Assembly: GCA_036268055.1 (NCBI GenBank)
Contig: DATAUW010000010.1
Location: 62,001-126,000 of the forward strand
DNA from: Verrucomicrobiia bacterium
GTDB taxonomy: Bacteria > Verrucomicrobiota > Verrucomicrobiia > Limisphaerales > Pedosphaeraceae
Direction of reading: 5' to 3'
DNA length: 64,000 nt
Every line of letters begins with the position of its first letter. Position 1 is the stretch's first letter. The notes beneath the pieces are model-generated. The model was not told the DNA's origin and did not search any database. It saw only the letters and a program-made list of their open reading frames with translations. The position numbers and the translations under genes are program-made. This document shows positions 1 to 8,417 of this stretch, in pieces.

Positions 1-1
1 G

Positions 2-955
2 GAATTTTCCCGGGCGTCGGCAAATTATCGCGCGGCACTGGCCGCGAATACGCCCGAGACGAATGCGTTTTATTTATTCACGAGTTTCGTGACGCAGTTT
101 GCGACTAACCCTGTGGCCTTGAGCAATGATCTGCCGGCGCGCGCGCAGCATTGGGTCGGTGATTATTACTGGCGGCAGGAGGATTTTCAAAAAGCGGAAT
201 TGAGCTACAAGGAAATCTTCAGCGATTGGCCGAAGTCCAGCCTCGCGCTCGAGGCGCGCATGATGGCCGGACGCGCCGCGCTGGCCAACCAGAGTCCACA
301 AGCGGCGATTTCCTATTTCACAAACCTCATCAGCCTGTCGAATTGCCCGCCCACCGTCATCGCGCAGGCCTTGTTCGCGAGTGGTGATGCCGCGCTGGCG
401 CTGCCTCCGGCAACCACTCCCGGGAAATACCAGAACGCCATTTATTTTTTCCGCCTGGTCGTGGACACTTATACGAACACCCCGATCGCTATTCGCGCAT
501 GGGGTCGGTTGGGTGATTGTTATTTCGCGCTGCCGGAAAATCAGATGTCGCAATACGAAACCGCCAGCAACGCCTTCACGCTTATCATCAACGCGAACGC
601 CGCGCTGGCGGACGCCACCACGCGCAGCATGGCGGAAATCCGGCTCGGGCAAACCTTGGAAGCAATGTCGCGCCTGCCCGGAGCCGCCGATCCCAAGGGA
701 CTGACCTTGCAGGCATTGAAACATTTTATGAACGTGCTTTACGGGAGCAATTTGCGGGACACCGAACAAGCCGATTTGATTTGGGTGAAAGAAGCGGGGC
801 TGGATGCCGGCAAACTTGCCGAAGACCTGGGCGAGAACGCGCAAGCGGTACAATTTTATGAGCGATTGATTTCCATCGCGCCGCCGTTGCGGGCGACACT
901 CGAGAAAAAAATCGCGAAGTTGCAGGAAAGCCAAAGTGCATCCGCAAAGAATTGA
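2..955 (+). CDS. TPR-like repeat protein, 3' part
   Basis: The reading frame is open from the window edge, so the real start lies outside; the GTG near 89 is internal. The visible 317 residues are alpha-helical, with repeated aromatic and small residues at spacings typical of TPR units (for example YYWRQEDFQKAELSYKEI and later YFRLVVDTYTN). This is the style of the YbgF/BamD-like outer-membrane TPR proteins. Such proteins act as scaffolds in the periplasm or at the envelope. No catalytic motif is visible and the specific partner is unknown. It ends 87 bp before the Fe-S carrier gene. Confidence 0.75.
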   Translation, partial: EFSRASANYRAALAANTPETNAFYLFTSFVTQFATNPVALSNDLPARAQHWVGDYYWRQEDFQKAELSYKEIFSDWPKSSLALEARMMAGRAALANQSPQAAISYFTNLISLSNCPPTVIAQALFASGDAALALPPATTPGKYQNAIYFFRLVVDTYTNTPIAIRAWGRLGDCYFALPENQMSQYETASNAFTLIINANAALADATTRSMAEIRLGQTLEAMSRLPGAADPKGLTLQALKHFMNVLYGSNLRDTEQADLIWVKEAGLDAGKLAEDLGENAQAVQFYERLISIAPPLRATLEKKIAKLQESQSASAKN

Positions 956-1042
956 TTTGGATCAGCAAATTATTTTAAAAAAGATTTTCCGCAGTTTGAC
1001 ACGAAAGTTTAAAGCGGTTAGAATTCATCCAGAGAGTCAAAC

Positions 1043-1393
1043 ATGAGCGCAGCCACTCCAACCGAATCAGTCATTAACCTCACAGAAAGTGCGGCCGGAC
1101 AAATCCGGCATCTGGTCGAAAGTAACTCGGAAAACACCGGAAAACATCTGCGCGTTTATGTGGAGCAGGGCGGCTGCTCGGGCAAGCAATACGGCATGGT
1201 CTTCGATGAAAAGCGCCCCGAAGATTTATTTGTGGAAATGCACGGTGTGACCGTGCTGGTGGATCCAGTTAGCGCTGGTCATATCCAGGGCTCCATTCTT
1301 GATTTCAACGACGGGCTCAACGCTTCCGGTTTCAAGATCACAAACCCGAATGCCCGTCAAAGTTGCGGTTGCGGAAAATCCTTTGAGGCCTGA
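1043..1393 (+). CDS. Iron-sulfur cluster carrier, IscA/ErpA/HesB family
   Basis: 116 residues, the usual length of an A-type Fe-S carrier. The three conserved cluster-binding cysteines are present: C45 in GGCSGKQYGM, and C108 and C110 in SCGCGKSF near the C terminus. A-type carriers receive [Fe-S] clusters from the scaffold and hand them to apo-enzymes in the cytoplasm. The family call is firm. The choice between ErpA, IscA and SufA cannot be made from sequence alone, and no isc or suf genes lie beside it. A strong hairpin terminator follows directly, so it is probably a single-gene unit. The window's Fe-S clients could include ThiC. Confidence 0.93.
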   Translation: MSAATPTESVINLTESAAGQIRHLVESNSENTGKHLRVYVEQGGCSGKQYGMVFDEKRPEDLFVEMHGVTVLVDPVSAGHIQGSILDFNDGLNASGFKITNPNARQSCGCGKSFEA

Positions 1394-1421
1394 CCGGGAA
1401 TTGTCCCGCAGGCTGTACAAC

Positions 1422-1453
1422 GCCGTCTCGTGCGATGCGAGACGGCTTTTTTT
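1422..1453 (+). terminator. Rho-independent terminator after the Fe-S carrier gene
   Basis: Perfect 9-bp stem (GCCGTCTCG / CGAGACGGC) with a 7-nt loop, followed at once by seven T residues. It lies 29 bp after the stop codon. Confidence 0.9.
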
Positions 1454-1548
1454 GCCCGCTTTTCGAGAAACGCTCGCCGGTTAAAATCAAAAAAATCCCA
1501 GCGGAGTTTTAATTGAAATACGCGGCTTCGCTCGAATAGGATTCGAGC

Positions 1549-3843
1549 GTGAAAACCCTCTCCCTCGTCTCGCTTATCGTTTGCGGCTTTGCCGCCAGCG
1601 CATTTTCCAGTGATTTGACCTTGTGGTATTCCCAGCCGGTGGGTTCGGTGGTCAGCACTATATTGACCACGAACCAGGGACAACCGGTGTTAAACATGGG
1701 TGGCGGCAAGGCTTCGTCTTTCATCAATGAGGCGCTGCCGATTGGAAATGGCCGTCTTGGCGCGTTGATCGCGGGCGGCACAGCGCGCGAACGGGTCGTG
1801 CTCGATGAAGACAGCTTGTGGACCGGCGACGAAAATCCCAGCGGCAATTACGACACGATGGGCGCTTATCAGATGCTCGCGAATCTGATCATTGATTTGC
1901 CCAGACACCAGGACGCCCTCGAATATCGCCGTGACCTGGACATCGGCGATGCCGTCGCGCATGTGAGTTACATATCGGGCGGAATAAGATTCACGCGCGA
2001 ATATTTTTGCAGCCACCCGGACGGCGTAATGATTATCCGACTGATGGCCAACCAGCCCGGCAGTTACACGGGAAGCCTGACCTTGATTGATGGCCACAAC
2101 GCCAAGGCAACCGTCAGCAGCAACCGGGTCGTGATCACCGGCGCGCTCGACAACGGGCTCAAATACGAGACGCAACTGATCGCGTTGCACGACGGCGGCG
2201 CGTTGCGGGCGAACACCACAGGAATCGAATTCAGTAATTGCGATAACCTCACGCTCATTCTCGCGGCGGGAACGGATTACGCCATGGACTATGCGAAGCA
2301 TTATCGCGGTGAAGACCCGCATCTTCGCGTGACGAAACAAATCAAAGCCGCTGCCAGAAAAAGTTATGAGTCGCTCAAGGACCGCCACGAAAAAGATTTC
2401 CATGCGCTCTTCGATCGCGTCGAACTCACTCTGGGCAATTCATCGCCGAACCAAATCGCGATGCCCACCGACCTCCGCAAAGTCCAACCCGCGACAAACT
2501 TTGACCCGCAGCTTGAAGAATTACTATTTCAATATGGCCGTTATCTTTTGATTTCCTGTTCGCGCCCGGACGGTTTGCCCGCAAATTTGCAGGGGCTTTG
2601 GAATGACAGCAATAATCCGCCGTGGCACTCGGATTATCATGCCAATATCAATATCCAGATGAACTACTGGCTGGCGGAACCGGCGAACCTCTCCGAATGC
2701 GCCGAGCCGTTTTTTGATCTGGTCACGAGCCAGCTTGAACCCTGGCGCGCAGCGACGCGGGCCGCAAAGGAGTTCAACACCAGTGACGGCAATCCAGCGC
2801 AGTGCGGTTTTGCGATCCGCACTTCGCACAATATTTTTGGCGGCATGGGCTGGCGATGGGACAACACCGCCAACGCCTGGTACTGCTGGCATTTCTGGCA
2901 ACATTACGCGTTTGATGGAGACAAGAAATTTTTGAAGACTGTGGCTTATCCCGTTTTGAAGGAAACCTGTGAATTTTGGGAAGACCATCTCAAGGCTTTG
3001 CCGAATGGACGCTTGGTCGTGCCGAACGCGTGGTCTCCGGAACACGGCCCGACGGAAGATGGGGTGAGTTACAGCCAGGAAATTGTTTGGGACTTGTTCA
3101 ACCATTATATCGCGGCGGCGGACGCGCTGAATATGGACAAAAATTACCGCGATAAAATTGCCGCGCTGCGTGACAAGTTGGCGACGCCAGGCATCGGCAG
3201 TTGGGGCCAGTTGCTGGAATGGATGACCGAGAAACACGATGCGAAAAATCCTGAACTCGATACGCCGAATGATCATCATCGGCATACGTCGCACTTGTTC
3301 GCGGTGTACCCGGGTGAACAAATCAATGTGACCAAGACCCCGGCACTTGCGCACGCGGCAAAAGTTTCGCTCGATGCGCGCGGCGATACCGGCGACGTAC
3401 GCGAGTGGTCCTTCGCCTGGCGCACCGCGTTATATGCACGGTTGCACGACGGCAATGACGCGCATCGCGAATTACAGCAACTGTTTTCGAATCGTAATAC
3501 GTGTCCGAACCTTTTTGGTCTGCATCCGCCGATGCAAATTGACGGAAACTTTGGCATCACCGCCGGCGTTTGCGAAATGTTGATGCAGTCGCACGAAGGC
3601 GAAATCAATTTGCTGCCGGCTCTGCCTGACACATGGCCGGATGGAAGTGTAAGGGGCCTGCGCGCGCGCGATGGATTTGTGGTGGATGTGGCGTGGCGCG
3701 GTGGCAAGCTGGCGTTGGCCACAATCCATTCGCTGGAAGGAAATCCCTGCCGTTTGCGCCACGGCAAAACGACTCGTGAATTCAAAATAGAAAAAGGCGG
3801 CAGCTTGTGGCTGGACGAAAATCTGAACGAAATCACGAAGTGA
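1549..3843 (+). CDS. Exported GH95 alpha-L-fucosidase/alpha-L-galactosidase
   Basis: 764 residues with a GTG start and an N-terminal signal peptide (hydrophobic stretch about residues 3-20). It shows the glycoside hydrolase family 95 signature: an N-terminal beta domain with LPIGNGRLGALIAGG, an (alpha/alpha)6 catalytic domain with HANINIQMNYW (N366, N368), SPEHGP (E498) and QIDGNFG (D665). These match the Asn-Asn, Glu and Asp residues that form the active site of Bifidobacterium AfcA. GH95 inverts terminal alpha-1,2-L-fucosides, and some members cleave alpha-L-galactose. Sitting beside xylan-degrading enzymes, removal of a side-chain sugar from glucuronoxylan or xyloglucan is the likely job. 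Substrate specificity cannot be read safely here. Confidence 0.92.
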   Translation: MKTLSLVSLIVCGFAASAFSSDLTLWYSQPVGSVVSTILTTNQGQPVLNMGGGKASSFINEALPIGNGRLGALIAGGTARERVVLDEDSLWTGDENPSGNYDTMGAYQMLANLIIDLPRHQDALEYRRDLDIGDAVAHVSYISGGIRFTREYFCSHPDGVMIIRLMANQPGSYTGSLTLIDGHNAKATVSSNRVVITGALDNGLKYETQLIALHDGGALRANTTGIEFSNCDNLTLILAAGTDYAMDYAKHYRGEDPHLRVTKQIKAAARKSYESLKDRHEKDFHALFDRVELTLGNSSPNQIAMPTDLRKVQPATNFDPQLEELLFQYGRYLLISCSRPDGLPANLQGLWNDSNNPPWHSDYHANINIQMNYWLAEPANLSECAEPFFDLVTSQLEPWRAATRAAKEFNTSDGNPAQCGFAIRTSHNIFGGMGWRWDNTANAWYCWHFWQHYAFDGDKKFLKTVAYPVLKETCEFWEDHLKALPNGRLVVPNAWSPEHGPTEDGVSYSQEIVWDLFNHYIAAADALNMDKNYRDKIAALRDKLATPGIGSWGQLLEWMTEKHDAKNPELDTPNDHHRHTSHLFAVYPGEQINVTKTPALAHAAKVSLDARGDTGDVREWSFAWRTALYARLHDGNDAHRELQQLFSNRNTCPNLFGLHPPMQIDGNFGITAGVCEMLMQSHEGEINLLPALPDTWPDGSVRGLRARDGFVVDVAWRGGKLALATIHSLEGNPCRLRHGKTTREFKIEKGGSLWLDENLNEITK

Positions 3844-3915
3844 TCGCGCTCCTCACGGCGCAGGCCTCATAGGATCGTCCATCCATCTTAGAGTGTCGTC
3901 CATTGCCTCAAAAAG

Positions 3916-6900
3916 ATGCGGCTGTTAGTTTCGTGGCGACCCCCCAAGGCATTGCCCGGCGGGTCACACAAGACCTTGAGACGTGTTTTGCTTTTTCTAT
4001 TTGTTTGCGCCAGCGTTTTCTCACCGCTGAAAAATTGTTTTGCCCTCGGTAAGTTCCAATATGTGTCGGACACCAGCAGCGCGGGTGATTTTCCGTTAGT
4101 GAAAAAAAGGAGCGCCGCAGACATTTTCGTGGATACGAACGATTTTGTCGGTGTCGCTCGTACCGCGAATGATTTGCGGCAGGATGTAACCCGCGTCACG
4201 GGCATCGCTCCTAAAATAATTTCCGCCCGGGACAAGGCGGGAAGAAATGTGGTCATTATCGGCACGCTCGGCAAAAACGGAATCATTGACCAGCTTGTCC
4301 GTGAAGGAAAACTGGATGTGACACAAATTTCCGGCAAATGGGAGTCGTTCCTGATTCAGGTGATACCCAATCCTCTGCCGCACGTCGCGAGCGCGCTAGT
4401 GATTGCCGGAAGCGACAAGCGCGGGGCGATTTACGGCATTTATGATCTCTCGCAACAGATGGGAGTTTCGCCTTGGTATTATTGGGCGGACGTGACGGCG
4501 AGGCATCGCGCCGAATTGTTTGTGAAGGCGGGACGTTACGCGCATGGCCCGCCATCCGTGAAGTATCGCGGAATTTTTCTGAACGACGAAGCGCCGGATT
4601 TAAGTAATTGGGTGCGGGAAAAATACGGCAGCTTGAAAGGAATGGACGGCGACCCGGCGAATTATGGACACGCATTTTACACTAATGTGTTCGAGCTGAT
4701 TTTGCGGCTGAAGGGAAATTATTTGTGGCCGGCGATGTGGAACAACGCTTTCAACGAGGACGACCCGGAGAACACACGGCTGGCGGACGAATATGGAATT
4801 GTGATGGGGACATCGCACCAGGAACCGATGATGCGCGCGCAAAAGGAATGGGACCGGCGCTATCGCAAGACGCTGGGAAGCTGGAATTACGCGAAGGAGC
4901 CGGACCTGCTGGGACAATTTTGGCGCGAAGGCATCGAGCGAAATAAAAATTTCGAGAACATCATCACGCTCGGTTTGCGTGGTGCAAATGATACGCCAAT
5001 GGCTGAAGGCGGTCCCGAAGCAAACAAGGCTCTGTTGGAAAAAATCGTGGATGTGCAGCGCAAGATGATCGGCGACGTGATTAATAGCAACGTCGCGCAG
5101 GTGCCGCAAATGTGGTGTCTCTACAAGGAGGTCATGGATTTTTACAATGCCGGCATGCGCGTGCCGGACGATGTGACGCTATTGTGGGCGGAAGATAATT
5201 GGGGGGATGTGCGGCGGTTGCCGACGGCGGATGAGCGCAAGCGCAGTGGCGGCGCGGGAATTTATTATCACTTCGATTATCACGGCGGCCCGCGCAGCTA
5301 CCAATGGCTCGACACGAGCCCGCTCCCGAAAATCTGGGACCAGATGTCGCTGGCGAAACAATACGGCGCCGACCGCATCTGGATTGTGAACGTGGGACAT
5401 CTCAAAGGTTATGAATTGCCAATGGAATATTTCATGGACCTCGCGTGGGATTCCGACAAGTGGACCAACGATAATTTAAGCGATTACGTGCGCTTGTGGG
5501 CGGCGCGCGAGTTCGGGCCGGAGCACGCAGCGGAGATTGCCAGCATCGTTGCCAAATACACGAAATACAACGGACGCCGCAAACCGGAATTGTTGGATGC
5601 TAATACGTATAGCGTTGTGAATTACAATGAAGCGGGAAAAGTCGTCGCGGATTTTGAAACGATTGCGGAACGGGCAGAAAAAATTGCGCTAACTTTGCCT
5701 AAAGAATCGCAAAACGCATTTTATGAACTGGTATTGTTTCCAGTCAAAGCCTGCGCAGTGGTGAATGAATTATATTTCGCTGCGGCGCGAAACGAATTGT
5801 ATGCACGGCAGGGGAGGGCGAGTGCGAACGACGAAGCGGCCGAAGTGCGTAGCAAATTCACGGAGGACACAAACCTGATGAATTATTTCAATCATGATTT
5901 TGCCGGAGGCAAATGGGATCACTTCATGGACCAGGCGCATCTCGGATATCGCGGCTGGGCAGACCCGCCATCAAACAATTTTGGAGCGATTAAATTAAGA
6001 GAAATCGAGGTCCAGAACACGGCGGCAATGGGCGTGGCCATCGAAGGTTCGGAAGCGGCGCGGCCGGGAACAAACGGCGATGCGGTTCTGCCACAATTTG
6101 ACGCATTGAGCCGGCGACAACATTACATCGAGGTTTTTAAAAAAGGAAAAAGAGATTTTGAGTTTGTGGCTTCGGCCAGTGAGCCGTGGATTGTTTTGAG
6201 CGAGCGAAAGGGTTCGGTGGGAAAAGATAAAAAGATTTGGGTGAAAATAAATTGGGAACGTGCCCCGAAGGGAACAGCGACTGGAACAATCAAAATCAAA
6301 GGCGCCGGCACGGAAGTAGCCGTAACCGTGAATGCACTGAATCCGATTAGGATCAGTCGAAAAAATTTGCGCGGTTTTGCGGAAGGTGAGGGGATCGTGG
6401 CAATCGAGCCAGAACATTTCACGCGGAACAGAGATGCCGGGTCCAACCGCTGGATTCGGATTGAAGATTACGGACGGACATTGTCCGGCATGCGCGCGAC
6501 CGGGCCCACGGATGTTAGCGCGACACCGGGCAAAGATTCTCCCTGTTTGGAATATCAAATGTATTTGTTCGACGCGGGCCCTGCGGAAATCGTCACGATC
6601 ACCAGTCCGATTTTAAATTTTGTGCCAGGTCGCGGAGTGCGGTTCGCGGTTTCGTTTGACGACGACGTGCCGCAAGTCGTAACGCTCGTGCCGGAAAAAT
6701 ATAGCGCGCAAAATGGAAACCAGGATTGGGAGACATCGGTGAAGGACAATGCCCGCTATGCAAAAACAACCCTCAAATTGGCAAGGCCCGGTTATCACAC
6801 ATTGAAGTATTGGATGATTGATCCCGGCGTAGTGCTGCAAAAGGTGGTGGTGGATATGGGCGGGTTGAAGCCAAGTTATTTGGGGCCGCCAGAAAGCTAT

Positions 6901-6924
6901 CATCAGGTGCCTTCGGAGAAGTAA
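3916..6924 (+). CDS. GH115 xylan alpha-1,2-glucuronidase
   Basis: 1002 residues, full length for glycoside hydrolase family 115. Characteristic blocks are visible: GSDKRGAIYGIYDLS, SPWYYWADV, KYRGIFLNDEAPDL, RLKGNYLWPAMWNNAF, GTSHQEPMMRAQKEWDR, VTLLWAEDNWGDVRRLP and, in the C-terminal domain, GIVAIEPEHF. The enzyme removes glucuronic or 4-O-methylglucuronic acid from internal and terminal xylose units of xylan. A hydrophobic segment around residues 23-38 ending near CFA is a probable signal peptide; the long basic lead suggests the true start may be a later TTG. It is followed 2 bp later by the CE15 esterase, so the two are almost surely co-transcribed and attack the same glucuronate side chain. 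Confidence 0.95.
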   Translation: MRLLVSWRPPKALPGGSHKTLRRVLLFLFVCASVFSPLKNCFALGKFQYVSDTSSAGDFPLVKKRSAADIFVDTNDFVGVARTANDLRQDVTRVTGIAPKIISARDKAGRNVVIIGTLGKNGIIDQLVREGKLDVTQISGKWESFLIQVIPNPLPHVASALVIAGSDKRGAIYGIYDLSQQMGVSPWYYWADVTARHRAELFVKAGRYAHGPPSVKYRGIFLNDEAPDLSNWVREKYGSLKGMDGDPANYGHAFYTNVFELILRLKGNYLWPAMWNNAFNEDDPENTRLADEYGIVMGTSHQEPMMRAQKEWDRRYRKTLGSWNYAKEPDLLGQFWREGIERNKNFENIITLGLRGANDTPMAEGGPEANKALLEKIVDVQRKMIGDVINSNVAQVPQMWCLYKEVMDFYNAGMRVPDDVTLLWAEDNWGDVRRLPTADERKRSGGAGIYYHFDYHGGPRSYQWLDTSPLPKIWDQMSLAKQYGADRIWIVNVGHLKGYELPMEYFMDLAWDSDKWTNDNLSDYVRLWAAREFGPEHAAEIASIVAKYTKYNGRRKPELLDANTYSVVNYNEAGKVVADFETIAERAEKIALTLPKESQNAFYELVLFPVKACAVVNELYFAAARNELYARQGRASANDEAAEVRSKFTEDTNLMNYFNHDFAGGKWDHFMDQAHLGYRGWADPPSNNFGAIKLREIEVQNTAAMGVAIEGSEAARPGTNGDAVLPQFDALSRRQHYIEVFKKGKRDFEFVASASEPWIVLSERKGSVGKDKKIWVKINWERAPKGTATGTIKIKGAGTEVAVTVNALNPIRISRKNLRGFAEGEGIVAIEPEHFTRNRDAGSNRWIRIEDYGRTLSGMRATGPTDVSATPGKDSPCLEYQMYLFDAGPAEIVTITSPILNFVPGRGVRFAVSFDDDVPQVVTLVPEKYSAQNGNQDWETSVKDNARYAKTTLKLARPGYHTLKYWMIDPGVVLQKVVVDMGGLKPSYLGPPESYHQVPSEK

Positions 6925-6926
6925 AC

Positions 6927-8405
6927 ATGGGCGAATTTCAATCTATGAAAAAGATCAATCGCGGGTTGTTTTCAATCGGCCTGGGCGGTTCTTTGCTGGC
7001 GGTTTCGTCATTACCCGCGGCAGATGCGCAAGAGCAAAAATCACCGCGCACGGCGGAACAGGATCATCAGGAGATGATGGAGCAGTTGCATATCACATCC
7101 ATCCGGCGCGGGCGTGACGGCATGAATCCCAGTTCGAAGAACTACGCAAATTATGATGAGGCCAAGGCGAATCCTTTTCCCGACTTGCCGGATCCATTGA
7201 CTTTGAATGATGGAAAGAAAGTAACGACGCCGGAGATGTGGTGGACGCAGCGGCGGCCGGAGATCGTGGAGTATTTTGATCGCGAGATTTATGGCCGCGT
7301 GCCCGCGCATACGCCAAAAGTAAATTGGGAAGTCACCAGAAGGACCAACACGACAACTGGCGAAATTCCGGTCATCACCAAACAACTCATCGGGCATGTG
7401 GATAATCCCGCAGACCCAGACATCACGGTAAATATTCAACTATCGCTCACGACACCAGCCAATGCGAAGGAGCCAGTCCCGGTGATGATGCAATTTGGCT
7501 TCGGGAATTTTGGTTTTGGCGCGTTTGGACGGCGCGGGGCGAACGCGCCAGGCGGCACGAATAATTTTGCATTTCGCGGAACCAATCGGCCGGGAGGCAC
7601 AAATAACCGGCCCGGATTTAGCGGAGGTTTTGGAGGATTTGGCGGGCCGGATTGGCGTCAACTGGTGCTTTTGAACGGCTGGGGTTACGCGGTGATTGTG
7701 CCAAACAGCGTGCAGGCGGACGACGGCGCGGGGCTGACGCAGGGGATAATCGGCTTGGTGAATCATGGGCAGCCGCGCAAGCCGGACGACTGGGGTGCAT
7801 TGCGCGCATGGGCGTGGGGCGCGAGCCGCGCATTGGATTATTTTGAAACCGACCCGGCGGTGAACGCGAAAGAAGTCGGACTCGAAGGCCATTCGCGCTA
7901 CGGCAAAGCAACGCTCGTGGCGATGGCGTACGATCCGCGTTTCGCTATCGCGTATGTGAGTTCGTCAGGCGAAGGCGGCGCGAAATTACATCGGCGTGAT
8001 TGGGGTGAAATCGTGGAGAACGTAGCGGGCTCGGGCGAATATCATTGGATGGCGGGAAATTTTATCAAGTACGCGGGGCCATTGCATTGGAATGATCTGC
8101 CGGTGGATTCGCATGAACTGATCGCGTTATGCGCGCCGCGGCCCGTGTTCATCAGCGCGGGCTCGACGAACGGAGACGCATGGGTGGACGCAAAAGGCTC
8201 GTTTCTCGCCGCCGTGGCTGCGGGTCCGGTTTACCGGTTGCTCGGCCAACGTGATTTAGGCGCGACCGAATTTCCACCGATTGAAACGACCTACATCACT
8301 GGCGAAATCGGATTTCGCCAGCACAAGGCTGGTCACACCGATGCGCCGAATTGGCCAACGTTCCTGAAATTCGCGAACAAATATTTAAAAGAGCCCGCGC
8401 AGTAG
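6927..8405 (+). CDS. CE15 glucuronoyl esterase with a Gly/Asn-rich insert
   Basis: 492 residues, alpha/beta hydrolase. The nucleophile motif reads GHSRYGK (S323), the CE15 variant of the usual GCSRxGK; the likely catalytic histidine is H470 in KAGHTD. SSGEGGAKLHRRDWGE and LCAPRPVFISAGS are also typical of the family. CE15 enzymes hydrolyse ester bonds between lignin alcohols and 4-O-methylglucuronate on xylan. A signal peptide is present (residues about 7-33); an alternative ATG at 6945 would give a tidier one. Residues about 188-238 form a low-complexity stretch with repeated PGGTNN units, which I do not know from standard members. It lies 2 bp after GH115 and ends 12 bp from the convergent esterase gene. 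Confidence 0.92.
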   Translation: MGEFQSMKKINRGLFSIGLGGSLLAVSSLPAADAQEQKSPRTAEQDHQEMMEQLHITSIRRGRDGMNPSSKNYANYDEAKANPFPDLPDPLTLNDGKKVTTPEMWWTQRRPEIVEYFDREIYGRVPAHTPKVNWEVTRRTNTTTGEIPVITKQLIGHVDNPADPDITVNIQLSLTTPANAKEPVPVMMQFGFGNFGFGAFGRRGANAPGGTNNFAFRGTNRPGGTNNRPGFSGGFGGFGGPDWRQLVLLNGWGYAVIVPNSVQADDGAGLTQGIIGLVNHGQPRKPDDWGALRAWAWGASRALDYFETDPAVNAKEVGLEGHSRYGKATLVAMAYDPRFAIAYVSSSGEGGAKLHRRDWGEIVENVAGSGEYHWMAGNFIKYAGPLHWNDLPVDSHELIALCAPRPVFISAGSTNGDAWVDAKGSFLAAVAAGPVYRLLGQRDLGATEFPPIETTYITGEIGFRQHKAGHTDAPNWPTFLKFANKYLKEPAQ

Positions 8406-8417
8406 GAAAATTTTGAA

